From contig OX940866.1 of NCBI GenBank assembly GCA_954871525.1, forward strand, positions 14,035,001 through 14,099,000: a stretch of 64,000 bases of DNA. The letters are read 5' to 3'. Position numbers and translations under genes: made by a program. Origin of the DNA: Parietaria judaica. Its lineage: Eukaryota > Streptophyta > Magnoliopsida > Rosales > Urticaceae. The notes beneath the pieces are model-generated. The model saw only the letters and a list, made by a program, of their open reading frames with translations, searched no databases and had not been told where the DNA came from. This document shows, piece after piece, positions 57,601 through 64,000 of this stretch; the stretch's first letter is position 1, and each line of letters starts with the position of its first letter.

Positions 57601-57700
57601 ATTTAGACGTAATCATGCGTATTCGTTACATCTAATCACCTTGTCTAAGGATGCGTCGGGAGCGGGTCGTTTCTTCAGCGCCATCGCACAAGATCGAATG

Positions 57701-57712
57701 GCTCTGATACCA
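57701..57712 (-). promoter_or_regulatory. Primer binding site (tRNA-iMet), minus strand
   Basis: gctctgatacca is the complement of TGGTATCAGAGC and sits two bases from the 5' LTR of the mini element. Confidence 0.9.
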
Positions 57713-57714
57713 AC

Positions 57715-57991
57715 TGATGTAGACTCGGATTATAGGAAAAACGGGAAACACACTTAACCAAAAAAGGTTGAATTTTTATTCATCTATCATTCTAATCTCC
57801 TCTGCTTACGTACACTTTAAAATATATATATAAAATAAAAAGCTAACAAACTATCCTAGAATAATTCAACTACACCACAAATGAAGGAACAAAAGTTAAT
57901 GACATAATAATATGAAATAAAAGCAAATAATTAAGAGAATTAGTCAATAATCTTTGTTGATACGAACGTAGGTGGATCTCTTACTACACCA
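57715..57991 (-). repeat. 5' LTR of mini element
   Basis: 277 bp; on the minus strand it begins TGGTGTAGTAAGAG and ends GAGTCTACATCA, before the primer site. Confidence 0.85.
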
Positions 57992-60370
57992 GACAGGTGA
58001 GACGAAATAATTCAAAAACACAAATTCCATGACTCTGGGAAAGTTTGGGAATATGCCAAACTATTTTATAAAAAAACCCCGGTATTTTTTCCTCAATTAT
58101 CCCAATTTAATATTCATGAAATGGTTGAAAATTGAACAAGGAGCCCAATAGCAGAGTACAAGTTCAACGAATCAAAAAAATTGTCGTTAATTTCTAAACA
58201 AGTGACAACGACATATTTGTTTTTTCTTCAGTTTTATGTGTTGTTTAAGAGCTATATAATATTGTACAAAGATCTTTCTTTGGACTGTTCAAGTATTACA
58301 AGTAACTTTTAGAATCAACTTTGTCTTCTTCCACCATTCACGAAAGAAGCGTTAAATAAATATTGCATCATGTAGTGCTTCATTTCAGTTGTTTGCGATT
58401 CATTTCATTTAAATTATTGAGCTATATGATAGGATAATATTGATTAAATTGAGGCCATATCGAAGGAAGATAAGATACAGAGAGCACGGCCATGAAGATA
58501 AGATGATCAGAGAGAAGTGACTCATGCAATGTATTCATGCAAATGGTCCACTCTGTCATATATATCCTCAACAATTAAATTTTGAACTTCTTTGTATTTG
58601 CGATACAAGTACTTAAAGTTTAGCTGAGAAGATGATGGACTGGCTGAACCTTAAGCCTGCAACTTAACCTTTAGCGGCACCATGCAATGAATCAATGCAA
58701 ATGGTCCACCGTCTCCGAATCCTAATTAACTCAATTCTAAAAATAAAAATAAAAATCATATATTCTCAATTTAAATATTGAACTTTTTATATAACGACAT
58801 GGGTACCTAAAGCGCTTATCAAAGCCCACGGATAAAGTCTCAATCTTTTTTTTTTTTTTTTTATTCGGCATGAGAAACCAAAACTACGCTTTTTAAAGGT
58901 CCCGATCTTTTTTTGCTTTGCAAAAGTACCTAAATCTCACCTTTTTTTTTTTTTTTCGAACTCTGCAAAAGTACTATTTAGAAGCTAAGAGATAGATTCA
59001 AGCAAGAAAGTCCTTTCAAATATGAAATATAGTTTCGCCCGTAAAACTGAGCATTGAAATGAAAATATATGTTGCGACCAATTTTCATATATTTAAAGAA
59101 TTTTTTTTCTCAAACTTAAAACTATCTTAGATTTCCAACGATAGGTCATTTAGAAAATTTACAATAAATAGTGAGTTATGCTAAATATACAAATCTAGTG
59201 CAGATATACTAAGGTTAGTATTCCCGAAGTCAGTGTTGCTAACACCGAGTCCATTATGACAAGGGGGTTGCTAACACTGTCTTCTCAGGGTTAAACACCG
59301 ACTTCGAATATAGTAACCATGTAGTAGATCTACAGAGTTTTCGAATTTTATGAATAACTTGCTCATATGTTGTCCAAAGTTTCCAAATGACATTTAGTTG
59401 AAAATATATGAGATATATCTATAGCTTCTTATTTTTAAGTTTGAGCAAAAAAGTTCTTTGGCACCCGATAAATATTTTCAAAATGTAAGACACAAAAGTT
59501 GTAGATCTACCTCCTAACTTCAAAATAATATGTCATTTCTAGCATTTGAATAACAATTGAGTGAGTTATGCTTAAAATAAGAAAGTTGTGCAGTATATCT
59601 CCGAAGTCATCATTGCTGACTCCGACACATATATGCACATATTATATTTTTTCCATAACGTACTCATTGTTTTTTTTCAAATGTTACGAATAAGCTCTTG
59701 TTTTACGGATAGAAGATGGATCTTCAACTTTCTAGTTTAAGTTTTAGCTAATAAACTTTTGAAGAGAGATCGAAATAACTCAAAATTATTTTTGAAAACT
59801 TTTCTTAATTCGTCAATTTGTTAGTCTTTAGATTTTTTGACAGTTTTCAGTTCTAACCCTGCACAAACTGTCTTATACGACATTGCACTCCTCTCAATCT
59901 ATCCAACCACATATATTAGAACCATTATTTGGAGATTTGAGAAGAGAGAAATAGAGAGGAAATGAACGCAAATTTGGAGAGAAAAAATTGAGAGGGAAAA
60001 CTAAAAATGAAAGGAAGCTGAAAATGTCGTATATAAACAAATTGGGCAGAGTATTTTCGCCCTTAAACCGTAAACGCTAACAGTTTTAGAGGTTATGAAA
60101 TTTGACAACTAATTTTTTATTTTTACCGTTTAGTAGTACTAGCTAGTAAAGAATTTTCTCCATTTGCGGCACATGTACCGATTCTCTTCTAAAAAATAAT
60201 GATAAATTTCAATATTTTTAACGGAACAATGTACCAAAACTCAGAGACCTGATAAAAAAGTACATGTCTTATATATAATTTCATGTTATTGATACTTTGA
60301 CCGGCTAAAAAAGATTAGAACATATCGCTACTTTTTGAAAGAGAATTGGTACTTACGCCGCAAATAAATC
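57992..60370. other. Spacer upstream of the P450, no gene seen
   Basis: AT-rich. Two related stretches (about 59070-59220 and 59390-59600) share caaacttaaa/aagtttgag and gtgagttatgct words, suggesting an old dispersed repeat. The word tgcaaatggtccac occurs at about 58538 and 58697. No coding signal. Confidence 0.45.
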
Positions 60371-60379
60371 TAATCTCTC

Positions 60380-60388
60380 TATATATAT
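60380..60388 (+). promoter_or_regulatory. Probable TATA box of the P450 gene
   Basis: tatatatat about 60 bp before the ATG, after a CT stretch. A suitable position for a core promoter with a short 5' UTR. Confidence 0.5.
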
Positions 60389-60443
60389 GTGGGTATGAAT
60401 AGTTCAAAATATCCATTGCTATCTCCAACACTTCTCCAAAAAT

Positions 60444-62768
60444 ATGGAAATCATTAAGCAACAATCACTTTTTGCCATTTTCACTTGTCTCATTCTCATC
60501 GTAATAATCACAAAGAGAAGATCCAGAAGAGTACAAAATTTACCTCCTGGACCATGGAGATTGCCTATGATAGGAAACCTTCATCAACTTCGTTCTGCAC
60601 TTCCCCATCACCGCCTTCGGGATTTGGCCAGAAAATACGGGCCGTTGATGTACTTGCAGCTCGGTGAAGTCCCTCACATCGTCGTTTCTTCACCCGAGAT
60701 GGCAAAAGAGATCATGAAAACGCACGACACTAACTTCGCTCAAAGACCTCGTATGCTCGTCGCGGGCAAGTTTTATGGCCTCGACATCCTCTTCAGCTCC
60801 GGAGATTATTGGAGGATGGTGAAGAAAATTTCCGTGGAGGAAGTATTGAGCTATAAACGCGTGCAGTCGTTCCGGTGGATCAGGGAAGAGGAGATGTCGA
60901 AACTCAACAAAGACGTACGCCTCCAGACAGGAGTCCCGATCAATCTCACGGAGAAGATCTTCTCAATGATGTATGGGATCACTTCTCGAGTGGCTTTTGG
61001 CAAGAAATGCAAGGACCAAGATATGTTCGTGACCACCGTCAATGCAGCGTTGAAGGCCGGTGTAGGTTTCAGCTTCTACGACCTGTTCCCTTCGCAAAAA
61101 TGGCTTCACTGGATTGGGGACGTAAGGCCTGAGATCGAGAAGATGGTGAATTCACTCGATAGAGAGCTGGAATCCATCATTGCTGAACATAAAGCCGACA
61201 AAAGCAATGAAAGATCAGGTAGTTTAATAGATGTTCTTCTAACTCTTCAGGAGAACACGAAACTTCCGTATCCATTGAAGAATGAAAGCATCAAAGGGAT
61301 TATTCTGGTTAGTACATATATTTTATATATAGCTTGTTCTCTTTTTTTTTTTTTTTTTTTGAGCTTCGAGCCAAATATCAAGAATAACCTATCTCGTCTT
61401 AAATTTATTAGCGTAGATTGTACAAGAAAACAGTGACGTAGCGACGACAATATAGTCGCCGCTATATATATAACGACTTGTCGTCGGTAACACACGTGGT
61501 GATAAGAAGATACACGATTTTGAACCAATAATACATAAATTGATGCATATACCAAAACTTGCAAATACCATTATAGTATGACGTAAATATCTCAAACTTA
61601 AACAACTTCAAATATTATTCTTTTAGAGCCAAAAATTACTCGCAACGGTGGTCTTGTCGTATATTTAATAAACTAAATTAATATTTCTTATGGTAATAAA
61701 AAGACACATGAGGTTTGACAAATACGTACATAAACTGTCCCATGTACCAAACCTAACAAATACAAAATAAAAATTTGTACGCCTACATCTTAAACTTCTT
61801 AAATTTGAATTTTGTATTTCTATAAATTTTCTTAAATTTGTAAGCCTAAAATCTTAAACTTCTTTAGTAAAGAGCCAAAAATCACTTGCAAGTTTATTGA
61901 AGTTATATCATGATTAATTGCATATGTCGGACGAATACCTTAATTAACTAGTAAATAAAAAACTAATGAGATTTAACAACTACGACGTGCTTACGTCTTA
62001 AACATGTCCAATAGACTATAAAATTATGGATTGATGTGACCTATATTCAACGAAAAAAGAAAAATAAATTAGGGCTTACTTTCTTAGTTTAAGCACTATA
62101 TAGAAACATTTATAGTAAGCTGAGAGAATAATTTAACATCTCAGGACATTTTTCTCGCTGGGAGTGAGACCGCAGCGACTCTCGCAGAGTGGGCGATGCT
62201 AGAGATGATGAAGAACCCAAGTATCTTGGAAAAAGCGCAAGCTGAAGTGAGACAAGTGTTCGGAAAACAGGGAAACGTCGACGAACCCGGTCTTCGTGAA
62301 CTAAAATTCTTGAAAATGGTAGTCAAAGAAACCCTAAGATTCCACCCTCCAGGTCCTTTTGTAGTTCCCAGAGAAGCTAGAGAGAATTGTGTCATAAACG
62401 GATATCACATTCCGGCAAAAACTAGGGTTCTAATCAGCGGATGGGCGATAGGAAGAGACCCTCAGTATTGGGAGGATCCCGAGACATTTTGCCCTGAGAG
62501 GTTCATCGATAACTCACTTGATTTCAGAGGGACCAACTTCGAGTTCATACCATTTGGTGCCGGCAGAAGAATTTGTCCCGGGATAGATTTTGCTGTCATG
62601 GACGTCGAGCTTCTTCTTGCACATTTGCTGTTTCATTTTGATTGGAACTTCACCAATGGGATCAGCCATGAAAATTTAGACATGAATGAGTGTTTCGGCT
62701 TGACTGTGAGAAGAAAAGAGGACCTCTTCTTGATCCCGATTCCTCGTGAATCAAAACCCGTCAAATAA
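60444..62768 (+). CDS. Cytochrome P450, CYP71 clan (CYP71D-like)
   Basis: Two exons, 60444-61307 and 62145-62768, give 495 residues, normal for plant microsomal P450s. In order: membrane anchor (about 8-23), basic stop-transfer KRRSRR, hinge PPGP (34-37), C-helix WRMVK (123-127), I-helix AGSET (293-297), ExxR as ETLR (350-353), PERF (405-408) and heme loop FGAGRRICPG with its Cys ligand at 432. It would sit in the ER membrane and oxidise a small substrate using electrons from cytochrome P450 reductase. CYP71D relatives hydroxylate terpenoids, flavonoids or alkaloids; the substrate here cannot be told. The C-helix WxxxR has Lys for Arg, and the preceding loop is about one residue short. No stop or frameshift. 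The start ATG is the first in frame after the TATA box. Confidence 0.93.
61308..62144 (+). other. Intron of the P450 gene
   Basis: GT at 61308 and AG at 62143-62144, phase 0, at the position just before the I-helix where A-type plant P450s have their conserved intron. It contains an 18-base T-run (61344-61361) and a possible CACTA-end scrap (61420-61505). Confidence 0.85.
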
Positions 62769-64000
62769 AGGACTTCGACCGCATTTTACCTTAATATTTT
62801 CCTTACCAAGCCAAGAATAAATTATGTTATACTTAGTAGTTGTAGCTTGTATTCTTGAAATGTTATCTGAATCCGGCAGGGTACGATCGAGAATTCGAGT
62901 ACTGCCGGAATCAGATGTTGCTTATTTGCTGCTTCTACTTGTTATAGAATATTAAAATGTAAGTGGAATAAGATATGTTGGTTTATCATTTAAAATTAAA
63001 AGTACTTGAATGATTATTGTGTTTCGTGTGTAGAAAATTATAACCCTTGATTGAAACAAAAAAGAGAATCAAACAAAAGATTATAATTATATATTAGAAA
63101 AATCTGAAAAAAAAAATTAAATAAACTACAAGACAAATAAATTCAGAAACGACAAATAAATTTAGAAAAGCAGAAATTGTTATTGCATTATCGATGAAGA
63201 TTGAAGACTTTCTCAAAATGTTTAGAAAAGCCATCATAGATCTCGATAATATATGTATTATATAGGGGAAGAGTATATATCGACGAAAGACTTGGACAAT
63301 CTCGACATGTGATGATGATGTGAGATCTCAGATATAAACAATAAAAAAAAAAAAAAAACTCGTTATATAGTATAAGTTATTCTTACGAGGTTAGCCCATG
63401 TGAAAATCAGAAACATGTTATTAAAAGAGGATTATTAATATAGTGACTTAAATTTACTTTTAATGGTCAAAGTTCTGAATGTTCATTAGTGTATTTTTTG
63501 CGATAAATTTCATCTACTTTTTAAATTGATTTAATAGAATTCGAAGTTGCTGTTAAGACTTGGATATACGTCACTTTCGAAACAGGTGAATTTTAGTTAT
63601 GTTATAACTTAAACTCTATAAAACCATTTGTAAAACCTAATGAAATTTTAATGAGAAAAAAAATGGTAAATATCAAAAACTTTATTTGACCGAAAACAAT
63701 TTAATTACGACACTATAAGACCATGAGTTTAACCTCGAGACCTAACATGTTCATAAGTAATACTGAATGGGGAAACCATATATCTGATGTGTTCAGATCT
63801 AAATAAAACAAAAAAACTTGTATACGGATAAGTTATATTCTTTCTAAGCTTGGACCATGAAGACCAAAAATAGCAGCTGTTAATGCGTAAAAATGGCTTT
63901 AACTTAGAGTCGGATCCAAGGTACGGATCCCGAGTTAGACTCGCAGAACACGTGGATAATTGAATGCTGAGTCAACGCGGGTTGACTGATGATCGTCAAA
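62769..64000. other. P450 3' region and spacer
   Basis: aataaa at 62816 may serve as poly(A) signal. The remainder is AT-rich without coding signal, apart from the hairpin at 62865-62916. Confidence 0.5.
62865..62916 (+). repeat. Inverted repeat (hairpin) in the P450 3' region
   Basis: atctgaatccggcag and ctgccggaatcagat are complementary with one mismatch over 15 bp around a 22-base loop. It could be a small transposon relic or an RNA hairpin in the 3' UTR. Confidence 0.7.

Larger units (their letters stand above)
56522..57991 (-). mobile_element. Mini LTR retroelement (TRIM-like, 1.47 kb)
   Basis: Two direct repeats (56522-56785 and 57715-57991) start TGATGTAGACTCGG and end in CACCA. Flanks gacac (56517-56521) and gacag (57992-57996) match at four of five positions. 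A complemented tRNA-iMet primer site (57701-57712) next to the right repeat sets the minus orientation. The 929-bp interior has no pol but one long minus-strand coding-like region. The right LTR is 13 bp longer through small indels. Confidence 0.85.

Overview
The window is nuclear DNA of a flowering plant, almost certainly a eudicot. The evidence is AT-rich spacers, GT-AG introns, a CYP71-clan cytochrome P450 with the usual single intron, plant-type LINE, copia, gypsy and hAT elements, and tRNA-iMet primer sites. The P450 resembles the CYP71D subfamily, which weakly suggests an asterid. Only one host gene looks functional: the P450 at 60444-62768 on the plus strand. Nearly everything else is mobile DNA, much of it nested.

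Layout. 1-3560: decayed minus-strand copia remnant. 4429-5450: Harbinger-like non-autonomous element with a TTA duplication. 5925-8069: minus-strand LINE remnant split by a 566-bp solo LTR. 8229-10480: CACTA-like and hAT-like scraps and microsatellites. 10890-17506: a 5'-truncated plus-strand LINE with a 15-bp duplication. It is split by a very young copia (10920-16377) whose two 553-bp LTRs look identical and are flanked by AGGAC. 17592-24240: decayed minus-strand copia carrying a 649-bp hAT MITE. 24298-27272: element A, a tandem array plus gene-like sequence. 27273-28788: tandem repeats.

28789-49778 is a minus-strand LINE opened by an insertion of 18.2 kb (29835-48044) with hAT-like ends and a perfect 8-bp duplication. 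Inside that hAT lie three further insertions: a 4.4-kb hAT with a nearly intact transposase gene (30106-34526); a foldback element (34771-38918), itself interrupted by a 2.7-kb LTR; and element B (39057 to about 47797). Element B carries a chimera of a DEAD-box helicase exon and a ribosomal protein L3 exon, a higher-order tandem array with inverted ends, and a gypsy-type LTR with primer site next to an intronless F-box reading frame. Elements A and B share their terminal sequence, their internal order and the core of their tandem repeat, and look like one gene-capturing family.

50256-55314: copia with 132-bp LTRs, three in-frame TAG stops and a substituted integrase glutamate. 56522-57991: 1.47-kb minus-strand mini LTR element with a Tyr-Asp-Glu repeat reading frame. 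57992-60443: spacer leading to the P450. 62769-64000: spacer with one hairpin.

The genes here do not form a pathway. The story is insertion order and sequence capture by transposons beside one specialised-metabolism gene. All family names come from reading motifs by eye; no search was run.
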